Notes: a model not told the origin generated them from the letters alone. Counted from the stretch's first letter, positions 32,960-46,860 are shown. The stretch: 64,000 bases of DNA from Latrodectus hesperus (GCA_037975125.1 CM075853.1:25121399-25185398), one strand, 5' to 3'. Numbers and translations are program-made.

Positions 32960-33617
32960 TATTTCAAAATTTCAATTATAAGAAAAATTATATAGATATA
33001 TATATGTAACGTGTACACCTGAAGGTAAATTTAACCTCTAAAATGCTTGGGTGCACAAATGCATGAATACTTAATTTTTCTTGTGCAATTTTGATGATAT
33101 TAACTAATTTGTTAATTATTTGCTATATATACTATATAAAATACACATCACATTATGTAACATTTGTTACATTAAAGAATACATGACTCTATGATCGTAT
33201 TTATAATCGTATGTCATTGATGACTGATGAAAAAGCATTGGCTCATTTTTTTGTTTGTCTGAAATATTGCATAAGTAGGGGGTGAACCCAGCCAAATTCA
33301 AAAGCTCATAGATTTCAGTTGATACTATGTTATCAGTTTTTGCAAAAAAGTGGTATTTGGAAATCAAAGATATTTACCTTCCACTTAGCTTTGTTCAAAA
33401 TTCGCTTTTGCACTAGAAAATGACGTCTTAAGTACATATTACTTAGGAAAAAATCGAAAGAGGAGTAGAAAACTTGTTAATTCTCTTTAGTTAGAAAGTG
33501 TTTAAACGCTGGAAAAAAGGGATTTTTTTTATCAGACTTCAATCGAATCTCTTATAGACATCATATTGTAGATAATGAGCACATACGCAGTTTTAAAATA
33601 GCAGCAGTAACGGTAAC
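32960..33617. other. AT-rich background, no gene recognised
   Basis: A 66-codon minus frame at 33167-33367 has no recognised motif. Nothing else is seen. Confidence 0.5.
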
Positions 33618-33627
33618 ACTTTTTCAA

Positions 33628-33717
<90 letters not shown>

Positions 33718-33749
33718 TTGAAAAAGTATATTTATATATATATATAAAA

Positions 33750-33792
<43 letters not shown>
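33618..33792. repeat. (TA)n arrays with inverted flanking arms
   Basis: A TA array at 33632-33714 is flanked by the perfect 13-bp inverted repeat ACTTTTTCAAAAC (33618-33630) and its complement (33715-33727). The whole 110 bp is therefore a near-perfect palindrome. Two shorter TA arrays follow (33731-33746 and 33751-33791). Confidence 0.95.
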
Positions 33793-33793
<1 letters not shown>

Positions 33794-35984
33794 AATCAAA
33801 TGAAAAACATCTCTTAATTTTCTGTTTCTTTCAAGAAATAAAATAAAAAAATTATGAAAAATTAAAGTTTATTTCATAGGATTACTTTTTAAAAATATTT
33901 CCAAATGTTTTATGAAACACTTATAATAAAGTTTTATGATTTATAGCTGGGTATACATTTCTGTTATACTTTTGATTTTTGAACAAATTAAAGTTTAAGT
34001 TTTCTTATGAGATTCCTTTTTAAAAATAGTTCCCAAATTTTATGAAAACTTTAAAAAAAATTTTAGGATAAAAAGTTTAGGTTTAGGATAAGTTTAGGAT
34101 AAAGTAAAAAAAGAAAGAAAGGATTTATAGCTGGAGGTATATTTTGTTTTTATTTAAAAACTTAATGAAAAAGACTAAAGTAATAAGGACTTCAAATGCA
34201 AGAAATAATATAAACAGAATAAGTTTGTTTAGAACGAGTCTGAGGATATGGACTGATTTTGTCTTTTTTGCACTTTTTTGAATTTTTGAAGAATCCTCAA
34301 AAAAGTTTTAATTTCCTTTGGGAGTATTATATTCAGGATATTTTAAATGGTCTTGGATAAATTTCGTTTGAGATTGAAATAATAAAATACTTTACCGGGT
34401 AAGCTATTTCAACATAATTTTGCATAAAGCATTACGTCATATAGTTTTAAATAAAATTATTTTGTAATTTATAGCTTTAGCTAATATCCACCAATTAAAT
34501 GTATTAAACTTTTAAAAATAACAAACATTTATTGATTACATCCTAAACATTAATTCTTGGAATACATTTCAAACTGCGATTGAAAGAGAAAAAATTCATT
34601 GGCTTAAAAAATTTATATTGTTTAAACACTGTTGTTAAAATTTCTTTAGACCTTGTTAATGGTTAATTTGAATGCATAATATAAATGTACTTGACACAAG
34701 ATCAATTAAATTATGTCTTAAAAAATGCGTTGAAAGTTTCAAAGAACGCAAAGATTTCAAAAGAAAAAATTATATTCCAAAATTAAAAAAATAAAAAAAT
34801 CAGAAAAATTATAATGCGTTTTTTTATCGATTATGTGTCTTAACATTCTCTGGAAGTTGGGGAAAGTTTAAAGAAAGGAAAACGCATTCAAAGATAATAA
34901 AAAAGAATATGAATCTTAAATGAACTAATCAATCTTCAAAACTTTTAAAAAAGATGCTTCTTGGAATATTTTTGATTTAAGGAGCTTCTGATAAATTCTT
35001 TGGTGCACTTGAGACATTTTTATAAAAATTGATTGGGTAAATTGTTTACATCTCTAAAATAATGAAATGCATAAAGTATTATCCCTACAGACCTTTTTCG
35101 TTTGTTTAAAGTTAAGTACATGACTTTAGAATTCTTACATATCATCAAATATTAATGAACAAGTACATTGTTCATACAAACTTGTCGTTGACATAATTAT
35201 CCTTGAAGAAAACTATTTTGTATAAAAATATTAATTTAAATATTTCATGTGTAGTGAATGTGTATAATGTGATTCAACAGCCAAATCTGGGACCAGATGC
35301 CTAATCATTTGCCAAATAAATTGTCAGCAATGAAATTTGATGATAGGAAATGAAGCGATGAATACATTTGTGAGTAATTTTTCTAGATTTTTCATTTTTA
35401 TTCCTCCTAACAAATCATTATAATTTCAATTCATGTAGTGAAAACCAGTGTCAGAATATTTTCAATTTTCTGGGAAAAATAATCATTTCATATTTTTTAT
35501 ATTTTCGATATTGTTTTTGACTATTTTAAATTATATGGAAAACTTTATATGTTTTTGTTATTTCTACATGCAAAATAAAATTAATATTTTAAATTTAAAT
35601 CATAAAATTAGATATTTGTGTATGTGTGTGTATATTTGTGGATAATGTTTGCGAAACTTGATGATTTTTTTAAATGAAAAGCAAAAAAGTGATTATAACG
35701 CAGCATCATTAACATTGCAATAATATTACATTAATATTTGTATTATTTGATGATGTTTAAATATTAATTGAAATATGCTTTTAAATATTCATCCTAAATT
35801 AGTTTATTAATTAGGAAAAGCTGTAGAAGGAGTTAGAAATCTTGTCCCACTATCATTTTTGTGATAACTGTTGTTAATTGCCAGATAACCCAAATTCCAA
35901 TTTAAGATCAGATAAACTTACGTCTTTAAAATCAAATTTAAATAAATAATAGTCAATTTTGATGTCTCTTAGCAATCAAGTGAA
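33793..35984. other. AT-rich background, no gene recognised
   Basis: A small tandem patch of GTTTAGGATAA-like words occurs at 34060-34105. A 65-codon plus frame at 35448-35645 is hydrophobic and AT-driven, without a motif. Nothing else is seen. Confidence 0.5.
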
Positions 35985-36330
35985 TAATATAATGTGGCTG
36001 AAGCCACTTTGTCATTGTTTGGAATATTGCTCGTGCAAAACGTCAATATTTAGAGTTAAATAAAAAAAACTTGGAAGATGCACTTAAGTTTTAGATCCAA
36101 ATAATGCTGCATTTCATTATAAGATACTTCGTAAATTCCCATCTCAAGATATACAACCGAGCAACGCCTAACTGCAATTAATACATCTCTTGAATTTAAT
36201 TTAAAAATGATTTGAATAACTATTTTACATTGTGCTTAGCTTTGACGAATCTACAGATATCACAAATCTTCCGCAATTGGCAGTATCATACACATTTCGT
36301 AATTTCAAGTGAATTCAGAAAAAAAAATCA
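35985..36330 (+). mobile_element. hAT-type transposase relic
   Basis: The plus strand at 36241-36285 encodes FDESTDITNLPQLAV, a strong match to the conserved D-E-S-T-D block of hAT/ZBED-like transposases. In these proteins the first Asp of this block belongs to the catalytic RNase H-like fold. The sequence upstream (from about 35990) is compatible with the preceding region but carries stops and frameshifts, and a stop follows about 10 codons after the motif. No terminal repeats or 8-bp target duplication were found, so the limits are approximate. The call rests mainly on one clear motif. Confidence 0.6.
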
Positions 36331-37758
36331 AGAGACATCTTCAAATATTTCAAGTCTTGAAAACTATTTGGAATTTCGTCAATATTCCTTTTAGCTTTTT
36401 TATTTACTTGTTGGTTAGCCCTGCTATAGAGAAACGGATTGTTTAATATACAAATGGCTGAGATGCGATAGAAGCTAGATTATTTTTGTGAAATATATTG
36501 AAGTGATATTGGGGTAACTACTGTTGGCTACTGATAAACAATAGAAGATTGATATCAAAAACTAGCATAGTTTTAATTATGATTTCTTCCTTAATATTCC
36601 TTACAGGAAATGCTATAGGAATTAGCATATTTTCTTTAAAAACTTTAAGGAGTAACAGTTTTAATGTTATATAATTCTTGTACTGGTTGAACAGCTCAAG
36701 AGTAGTTTTATTGTGACACTCCTAATACTTATTTACATCATGCTATTTAAAATAAATATTCCAAATAAAAACTAAAATTTTAAATAAAAAGTAAAACAGT
36801 TTGAAGAAACATTTTTATCAAGGGATTCCTCCCAACGACGACCTACTCCCATTGTAATAAAAAACGTTTTTTATTAAGTCTCTTTCTCTCATAACTTATT
36901 TTATAGACTTGAAAACAACATATATTGAACATTCAAATGCCATTATAGTCGTTTTCCCTGATAGCAAGAGTGCCGTTTTGGAAGAATTATGGCTATCAAG
37001 GAAAAATATTTTAAAGACTTTTAAATTAATTAACTAAAAAATATGCTACTAAGAAATAAACTTTTAAATTAACTAAGAAATATGCTATAAAATGATTTTT
37101 AAGTGTTGTTTTGGGAAAGCAGAAAAAGTGTTATGTATTTAATAGTTAAATAATTTATTAATTTAGAGGTAAAGATGGAAAATAATTCTGCATTATGTAA
37201 TTAAATAACTCAATAAATAAACTAGGTAGTTATTTCAATTACCGAATTTATAAATTATTTATTCAATACGTACTTCTCTCAATAAATAAATTCTTCTACA
37301 TTTTATAATAACATGTTAAATATGTTCTCTTAAATAATTAAATAAGAGAAAAACAAATGTAAAAATATAAAAATATAAAATTGAAGTATTTTCTAAAACG
37401 AAATAAATGCATATATATTTTTAAAAATTTATTTTGAAACTAAAATGTAAATGTTTATATTTCTTATATCCAGCTTAACGCTTTCAATATTTAAATTGAA
37501 AATTTACATGTTCTTTTCAAAATTCTTTTGTGATCCCGATTAGCTGGTAACTGAATGATTGATTTTATAGCTACTATTTAAAAGTTCATAACTTTGAATG
37601 TGCTGCAAAGTGTCATTATAGAGTTAAAATAAATTCAAATTGCTTATAAATATCTTAAGACTCTTCAGAGCTTTTACAGTAAAAATCAGCAATGTATTTT
37701 ATATTAACCATTTTTAGCTTCGATTATTTTTATATTCCCATGCTATGATGCCATTCTG
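36331..37758. other. AT-rich background, no gene recognised
   Basis: Nothing is recognised apart from AT-rich simple words such as AAATATAAAAATATAAAA near 37360. Confidence 0.55.
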
Positions 37759-38865
<1,107 letters not shown>

Positions 38866-38921
38866 ATATAGAAACTGCTCCATCAAATATTTATAAATAT
38901 TTGATGGAGCAGTTTCTATAT
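38866..38921. repeat. Perfect 56-bp palindrome without spacer
   Basis: The left half starts ATATAGAAACTGCTCCATCA and the right half is its exact reverse complement, meeting at TTTATAAA with no loop and no mismatch. It can form a 28-bp hairpin or cruciform. The sequence is not a simple repeat, so chance is very unlikely. Confidence 0.97.
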
Positions 38922-39370
38922 GTACATACGATGAAATAGAAAGGATTAAAAATATTTTCTTACAATTGGGAAAATTATGATTCGGATAGGATTGGTAGAA
39001 TAACAATAAATAAATATCATTATCAAAATCCTGTAAATTTTATAAAATAAAAAGAGCTTCTCAGAAGAAAAAGAAATAAAAATATGGAGATTTTGATTAA
39101 TACAAAACTTAATATTTTTCAATAGAAAAATGATAAGACCATTTCATGTTTTTAAAACTTTTTTTCTATTTTTGACAGTTTTTAAATAAAATTAGTATGA
39201 AAAAGATGCATGTCCCATTCCTTTGATAAATTATTTAATCCTTATGTTCTATGGTTGACAAATTATTAGTTATTTCATTAATTATCCATTAAAAAATTAA
39301 TTTTGCTTAAATCTGGAATGTGAGGGATAAACCTTTTTTTCAAATATGATATGAACAATTAAATTTTCTT
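38922..39370. other. AT-rich background, no gene recognised
   Basis: Nothing is recognised between the palindrome and the SINE. Confidence 0.55.
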
Positions 39371-39726
39371 CAGCCTAGTGGATAAGGCATCGGCTTTCCT
39401 TCTAAAAGAGTTTGGTGCGATTCCCAATGCCGTCAAAGATCCACCGTGCTCGTTAAATCTATGGAATCAGAAGTCCTCTTGTCGATCGTTGAGCAGTTAT
39501 CATGGGTGTTATGGTCTGGAGAAAATTTCTTCTCCCTGCAGATCAATGTCAAAATTGAGGAAGACGATCCTCTGGTGGTGCCATCTATCGCGGAGGAGCT
39601 TAGAGCAAAGTCGTACTTTCACCTTCATGGTGCTCTGGTTAAAGAAAAGACGCACCCTACTGACTTAAATTTGCATAGCTAACGGTATAGCGAGATTGGC
39701 TTGTCCAAGTGTCATAAGTAACATCA
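39371..39726 (+). mobile_element. tRNA-derived SINE, family 2 (about 356 bp)
   Basis: The head has a polymerase III A box in CCTAGTGGATAAGGCATCGG and a B box GGTGCGATTCC (39414-39424), which differs from the tRNA consensus by one base. A body of about 180 bp and a 3' module beginning AGAGCAAAGTCGTACTTTCA (about 39603) follow. The same 3' module occurs, attached to a different tRNA-like head, in the SINE at 54107-54392. AAATTTTCTT before and AAATTTTTTT after the element may be a 10-bp target duplication with one mismatch. A 96-codon frame inside is chance. Confidence 0.82.
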
Positions 39727-39736
39727 AAATTTTTTT

Positions 39737-42355
39737 GCATCATGATTGTTAATGCCATTGCTTCCAAAAGAATTTCTTTGCCTAATATCTCCCTTCAATT
39801 TGGAATTATTAGAATTTAATTAGCAATCTTCTTTTTTAATATGTCTATTTTAAATTTCCTAACCTAATTACAGAATTTGTAAAATTATAGTTACATTCCC
39901 TATTATTCCTTCTTCAAGTTGCTGTATTACATTCACTTTTTTAAAATAATTTTAGTTAAGTAGAAAAGCTTTTATCTTGGTATAAAGTCAAAGACTCTTA
40001 TTTAATTTTATGATGCATAATAGATAAATAATTTTGATATTTTAGAAATAGTATTAGTTGTTTCTAAAATAACCATATTGATTTATTTTACTTACTTTCA
40101 ATATTTTTTTCTTGACATTTATGTAAATTTTCATTTGAGATAAATTTTTTCTCATTAATCATATTTAACAGTTCTAATTAAACTGTAAATGCATTTAGAC
40201 AAGACATTTTATATTTTCTTGTTTCCTTTAATGGCCAAATGTTTAACCAATTCAGTTTTATTATTGAAATTATATTTCAAAACTTACAACAAAATTCCAA
40301 CTCTTAAGTGAATTTATTATTGTACTGATTTATTGTAAAACACTTTATTTTTGATAATCGGTAATTAAAATTTAGATAAGAGTTGCAATAAATAATATAG
40401 AGAGATCTTACTTCATTTATATATTTTTGAAACTTTCATATTATTTTATATCTTTATATGGGAACACTATATCTTTAACAATCATTTTTAGACTTAAATT
40501 TAACTTTTTAGATATAAACTTTTTGAATTAACAGATAAAATTTAAATTTTATTATTTATAGAATTTTGTTCGCAAGTAATTTGAGTGATTAATAGTTACC
40601 TTAAATTTGAATTAAAAATATTTAGATTATAAAAATTATATTTTAATTAAAAAATTTTGAGCTAAATGTTGAGTAAAGTTTTAAAAGGAAATAAATTTTT
40701 TGTAGCAGTATTAGTCAAAAACATATTTTGTATTTTTCATATTCCAGTTTAAAATTTTCTTTAATAAAATTGAATTTTTGTTTCTTAAAATATGTATTAC
40801 CAAGTTCTTAATGAAATTCTGTGTAATATACCTAATATGTAAAATAAATACCTATAAGGAATCTATGAATGTTAATTAATTTTTTTAACAATATTTAAAA
40901 GATACCTTCAAAAATTGAAACAATTATTATTAATAACGCCATTGAAAATATGTTAAAATTTACATTTTTTATCATACTAAGCAAATTTAATGAGATTTGT
41001 TTTTGAGCTGCATACATGTCGATGTGCCCTCAAATTTAGGCTCCCAAATATGACCCCAACTTTCCTTTTAATAGCCAAACACAGTCTCAGGTACAATAAT
41101 AATGTGATTCTTAATACTCATAAAAATTTTTGAATGGGAAAATTTTAGAAGAGAATAGTTAAGAATTATTTTTTATACATATATTTTGTATGAGACTATG
41201 CCTTAAAAAAGAAGGATCTCATCAACCCTGCATTTATGCAATATGGGTACTAATTTTTAATTGTTGGTATTTTTCAAATTTGATCTACATGTGTAGGGGT
41301 CTCTTGTAAAGTTTCGAAGTCGCAAAGGAAGTAATATTTAATTTTTGAGTAAGATTGTAAAATGAAATATTTAATCTTGATTTTACTCCGCTTTTTATAA
41401 CTTTTTGGTTAATTTTTTTGTTAATAAATATAGTCACACACACACAAAATCCTATATATCCTTATAAATAAATATTAATAGTCTTATATGTTAATTCATA
41501 TTTAAATCATACCGTAGAGTATCATTAATATAAGGTAAACATATTTTCAAACAAGCCTCGGTGATTGAAATAATGATACATTATTATTATATGTAACAAA
41601 GTATGATACGTTATTGAAATATATTTTGAATGTCGTTATCTTAAATAAATTTAATTTTAAATATATAAAGTATAACATAATATGTTTAAAGATTAATTTT
41701 ATATTATGGATGATTCATAATAAAGCAGAAGTTTATATAATTAATTCCATAAGGGCTAATGTTATTGTTGACTGAATTATATTCATTTATAACAATTAAT
41801 AAAAATTTAAAGACGTTAATCATAATTTTTCAGATTCTTAAAATTATTTTCAATTTAAAATTTTAAGAATGGTTGTATTTTATTCATAGAGATTGAATCT
41901 ATGATTCTATTACAAGATTCAAGTTTCACTAAATCGAATGCAAATTCCATTTTTAATTTTTTGAATCCTTAATTAATGTCATTGAATGGATTAATTGCGC
42001 AGAAATTTTGTTTCGAAATACTATCCCAATGTTTCCAATTGATATAGATGTTAATTGAATATAACTTTAAAATCGTTACTTAATTTTTCATAACGACTAA
42101 CATTATATGAGAGCAGTAACATTGTAAGATGGATTCTCAGTGTGGTATGCACTTAATAATTCATTTCTATTGTATATTTTGTTAAACATATTTAGTTTTT
42201 GATATTAACCTCATAAAATGTTTTTCCTCCGATCATTTGACATTTATGCTATAATTAAAATGACATTTAAAGTAAAAAGTTAATAAATGAATAACTAAAA
42301 AGTACGAAAGTATGTGATTTGCTCTTAATTTGACGGAATATGCTTACTTAACTGA
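39737..42355. other. AT-rich background, no gene recognised
   Basis: A less AT-rich patch at about 41010-41330 holds no motif. A (CA)n run of six repeats lies near 41433. Nothing else is recognised. Confidence 0.5.
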
Positions 42356-42357
42356 TA

Positions 42358-43623
42358 CGAGGGTCACTCTGATATTTTTGAAATACAACTAGGTTTTTAA
42401 AGTTATACTTAAAAATTTTTAGGTGTGCTCAAATTAGTCTCCTCTAGCTCAATACACTTTTGTAGACGAATGTTTCACAGATTAAGTGCCTCAAGCCTTT
42501 TATTTCTTTGAATAGATGAAAAAATGCATTTATAGCCACATCAATCTCTTCTTCTGAATGAAAACGACGTCCACGTAATTTCTTTTTTAGATTAAAGAAT
42601 AACCAAAACTCGCACATAGCTAGATCTGGTGAATACGGCGGATGTTCGATCACTTTAATTTGTTTTAGTTTAAGAAACTCAACTGTTAATCCGGCTGTAT
42701 GTGAAGATGCATTGTCATGGTGAAGCATTAGTCCCCTAACATTCAGTTCTTGTAGAATTTCTGGAAGACATTTAATCGTATACCAGTTTTCTGTTTACTG
42801 TCTTCTGTCCTTCCAACTTGATGGCTTTGACCAACCCCGTACTTCTGAAGAAAACGACATACATCACTTTTTTCAGTGCGCGTTGTTTTTTCACCATTGT
42901 CGGCGTGGGATCATCTTCAAATACCCATTCTTTGCTTTCTTAACGTGTTGGAACGTCAAAAAACGGTATGCACATTTCATCACCTGTCACAATTTTAGAA
43001 ATGATGCGGTGGCTACCATCATTCAGCATATTAAGACTTTCTTTACTGATTCTGACACGCTCCTTTTTTTGATGCTCAGTTAGATTATGGGGAACCCAAC
43101 GGCAAACTACTTTTTTCATATGCAATTCTTCATGAATGATTTTGTGTATGGCTGCGGATCCAATGTTAAGTTCCTTTTGTATCATTTGATCATTTGATCA
43201 GCGATTATCATCCATTAACATTTTTCGTATGGCAGACACATTATCGAGGATTACTACCGACGGCGGCCTTCCTGTGTGTTCTTCATCCTGATGAAAATTG
43301 CGACCTCTTTTAAATTCTCTAAACCATCTGAATACATTAGCACAAGCTGGAGATTCATCACCCAATGCTAATTGCAACCGTTGAACGCATTCTTCTTGAT
43401 TTAATACTGCTTTAAAATCGTAGAAAATCATTGCGCGAAAATGTTCCCGCGTCAACTCCATTTTCTCTTCTGTTTAAAATTTATTCCACGCTAAACAAGT
43501 TGAAGTAAGTCAGTAAAAAATCGCCTTCTATGTTAAAATACTTTGTACTTTAAAATTAAACAGTTATTTTTATTTTGTAAATTCTCGTCTGCGCGTATCT
43601 CAAACATTTCAGAGTAACCCTCG
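42358..43623 (-). mobile_element. Mariner element, copy 2, complete with TIRs and TSDs
   Basis: This 1266-bp element has 29-bp terminal inverted repeats (CGAGGGTCACTCTGATATTT at the left, and read inward from the right CGAGGGTTACTCTGAAATGT) with about four mismatches. TA target duplications lie at 42356-42357 and 43624-43625. It is close in sequence to copy 1 at 5273-6512 and defines what copy 1 has lost on its right. The transposase gene on the minus strand is broken. Confidence 0.97.
42419..43461 (-). pseudogene. Mariner transposase, disabled (copy 2)
   Basis: The start ATG at 43461 gives MELTREHFRAMIFYDFKAVL, then NQEECVQRLQLALGDESPAC, the usual mariner N-terminus. It is open for 87 codons before a break near 43198, where a short ATTTGATC duplication lies. 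The next block includes CRWVPHNLTEHQKKERVRIS and VTGDE (first Asp). A TAA stop at about 42941 and a frameshift near 42790 follow. The last block has LHHDNASSHTAGLTVEFLK (second Asp) and YSPDLAMCEFWLF, where the third catalytic Asp is replaced by Glu; copy 1 keeps Asp. The spacing is 34 residues. The C-terminus is shifted out of frame relative to copy 1. Confidence 0.93.
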
Positions 43624-43625
43624 TA

Positions 43626-44140
43626 TTCATACAAATCTTAGTACCAAAGTTAATAATTACTCTTGCCCAGCCATCATAAGAAGTTTACAGGCTATTGACG
43701 AATTTCGCTTTTAGGGATATCTTTATAATGATAAAATTATACACATTGCCAAGGCCGTGATTTCGGCACATGGAATGATTTGAGTTGACTTCAAATGGAC
43801 ACGACACCAAACCAATCCAATGATTACATTAAAATATTTTTGCACTGTCATCATTTTATTAGTAAACTATTCTATTATTCACATACAATCTAAAATTGCA
43901 ATTTGGATTTGAATGTGAAGACATATTAACTAAAATGCATCCTGATTATCTCACCATTATTTTACAGTAATATTCTTATTTCACCAAATAATTATTTACA
44001 AAATATTTATTTTACAGTATAATTATTATTTTACACTAAATTAATTTGTCACCATTTTTTTTAGAGTAAATGCACTATGATTTCAATTCCGTTCATGAAA
44101 TTAAATTACAATCCAAATATTCGAATCAAGAGAAAAGAAA
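43626..44140. other. Spacer between mariner copy 2 and a SINE
   Basis: The part 43660-43830 is slightly less AT-rich but shows no motif. No gene is recognised. Confidence 0.5.
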
Positions 44141-44424
44141 TTCATTCATTCGTTTATTGTCGAGTGCCAACTAGGCTGGCAACATGTAGTGCGCTGCTCC
44201 ACTTTTCCAACTGAACCCTATTTTGGTGTGGAGTCCGACTTCCTCAGTACACACATGCCATAAGAACCCGTTTATAAAGTAGGCAACCATTCACACCTCA
44301 TTCATACAAGGAAAGGACAAAGACAGGATAGATAGAGAAAGTACATCCGTGCCCAAACCGGGATTTGAACCCAGGACCTCCTTATCCGTAGTCAGGCACG
44401 CTGACCACTAGACAAGTTGGTCGG
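44141..44424 (-). mobile_element. tRNA-derived SINE, family 1, minus copy
   Basis: Read on the minus strand, this has the head CCGACCAACTTGTCTAGTGG (A-box region) and a B box GGTTCAAATCC (44361-44371). A body containing TGTATGAATGAGGTGTGAAT and a 3' end GTTGGCACTCGACAATAAAC with an ATGA-repeat tail follow. It is full length compared with the copy at 51788-52068. I could not see a clean target duplication. SINEs are transcribed by RNA polymerase III and copied by LINE enzymes. Confidence 0.92.
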
Positions 44425-46860
44425 CAATAAATGAATTAGTTACTTCATTATGAACGTATATTGTTATGTAAGTCCTAATCTGGTAGCAAACTACCGCGAT
44501 TAAACTATTTTTAACTACGTATAATCTCATAGAGATTCCTGCTTTTACCATGATACATCTACAATTCTTATGATATGCAGTTAGCAAATGTGTTTGAATT
44601 GATTACATGAGTTTAATTTTCTCTGCTCCAATGTAATTATTATCCCATTCCATAACAAATATAAAAGTGTTCAAAAGTAGTGTTTTAATATTATAAAAGA
44701 AAATCTACTTCACTTCATATCACCCCTATAATCTAGCCATATTGAAATTTATATTTAATAAGGCTTGAAATGAGGTTCTCTTTTTGATTGAAAAAATTCT
44801 TAATCTTATAGTTCCGATAAACATTAAAATAACGATACAATTTATAATGTAATGATTGCAAAAGTTGTTGAAAATTTTCGAATAGCTATTATTAAATTAT
44901 AAAATTATACAGTGATCTTTAAACTAGCATTATCTTTATCTGGACAAATATTTTAATATTTTTGCTGTTTTTTAATTTTTTTGTAACCGAGAAGTTATCG
45001 GTGCTGTTCATTCGCAATGAGCATCAATACTTTATAACTTCTATTAACTTATCTGCCATTTCTATTTTTCTTTTTTCAAAGAAGTATAAGAATATTTTTA
45101 TTAACATACATGCATTTTACATAAGTGCTTGTTTTTGCCATTTTAAATTTTCTGAATGTCTTCAGGATTATCTTATTTACATATGCCTCTAGAACCAATC
45201 GTGATTGGCATTTACAAAGTATATTTGAATACTATCACCTTATGCACCGTGATTATTATACATAACGAAATTTCAAGAAAGGTCTTAAAATTTGCATTAT
45301 GAAAGTAACAAGTCAATAAAAACAAGATAAAATTTTATAACTAATACAGTGGGTAACTTGTAATGTGATTTATTTTTTGGTTATTAATATTAAAAATGAT
45401 AAAAAAATTTTCACGATATGAAGTTGGGAAGATTGCGAAATATTTTAGCCTGTGCCAATCACGGGAAGTTTTAAATGATTCCTGATTTTTTTCATCTTTA
45501 AATTAAAATGTCATGAAACATAAATTTTAATGAAAATTAAAATGTAAAAGAAAAATGTAAGTCCCCATTACATGTGATTCAGTTTAATTTTCTATACATT
45601 AAATGAAGGAAATTTCAATAATAATAATTAATTCTTTGAAACAAAGAAAACTGAAAAAAGATATGGTAAAAGCATTTTATAAGAATTTTAGAATAAATAA
45701 TTTATTATTAAATTTAATTACATTAAAATAAGGTATAAAGTATACAAAAATTTCTCAAACATGGTTAAAATCAAAAATATTGGATTTATTAAATGAAACT
45801 CTTTGTACACTTAATGTAATTCATGAATTCGTTCATTAATTATCAAAATGTAGTCTCTTATAGTTTAAATAAATTGTATAATAAAATTTTATCACTGTTA
45901 TAAAATTTGGTCCAAATAGTTCATTAAAATTTTGAAATTGGCTTCGAAGGCTCAGATTATTTATAATATGCAGTTATTAAAATAATGGTAAAGAGATTTT
46001 TTAAAAATACACACGTGATAATTTACAAAAGAAAATATAACATTTTATGATAGTTCATAGATGGTTAAAACTGAAAAGAAGTAAAAAATGAGCTGATATT
46101 CAACTTCATTTCTAAATACGACATTCAACACTGTTGAACAAATTTCATCAAAGTTTTATTTTTGATTATGACTCACAGGAAGAGGGAAAGCTGCTGACAT
46201 CCCATAAACTTAAATCACATGCTATAAATTTTGCCATGGCTGAAATGATTCCAATTTTCTCAAGACATTTTAAAAATGAGAACGATACTTATAGAGTATT
46301 GATTTCTGTAAACTATAGAGTGGAATTTACCTTTTTTCAGGGGGATATGAATTCTCAGTTTATTAGGTTTAAAATTTTGAAGATATTTAAAATTTTTGTT
46401 GCAAAAATTTGAAGCAAAGGTACAACTGAATATTTCCTGTAAACTTCAATAGTTTTTAAATGCTGTTTTTGCTATATTAAAAACAAATACTTTTACATAA
46501 TAATAATATATTTTAAAACACAAACATTTTAAAAATATAAAATTTATATAATATTTATTTTTTATTGTTATTGTTTTGAGAAAAATAAATTTTAAAACTT
46601 ATACCTGTCATTTGGCTTAGTTAGCATTATGTTTGTTATTCATTACACAGATAATATACTAACTGAAACAAGAAATATGATATTTTAATTTCTTCCTTAT
46701 ATATTTGGATAATTTATTGGTGTGATAAATAAAATTGTTATCATTCTATGAAATAACTTTTTATTTTAAAATTTAACAGTATTATTTCTTTAAGTATTTA
46801 ATAATTGTACTGTTTGTATATATTACGGATTTATATAAAATGATGGGTTTAGAAATAATT
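44425..46860. other. AT-rich background with a possible small MITE
   Basis: An 11-bp inverted word CGTGATTGGCA occurs at 45200 and, inverted, at 45453-45463. This could be the ends of a roughly 270-bp non-autonomous element, but the arms are too short to be sure. A 92-codon plus frame at 46134-46412 has no known motif. The rest is AT-rich. Confidence 0.45.

Noticed and set aside
34060..34105. Interstitial telomere-like repeat (TTTAGG words)
   Set aside because: Only a few irregular GTTTAGGATAA-type words occur, without a tandem TTAGG array, so it is a small local repeat.
39378..39668. 96-codon and 78-codon frames at about 39.4-39.7 kb
   Set aside because: They lie wholly inside a tRNA-derived SINE with A and B boxes, so they are chance frames in a non-coding RNA-derived repeat.
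45196..45467. MITE with CGTGATTGGCA ends
   Set aside because: The inverted arms are only 11 bp and no target duplication is seen. In 64 kb of skewed composition this is too weak to list as an element.
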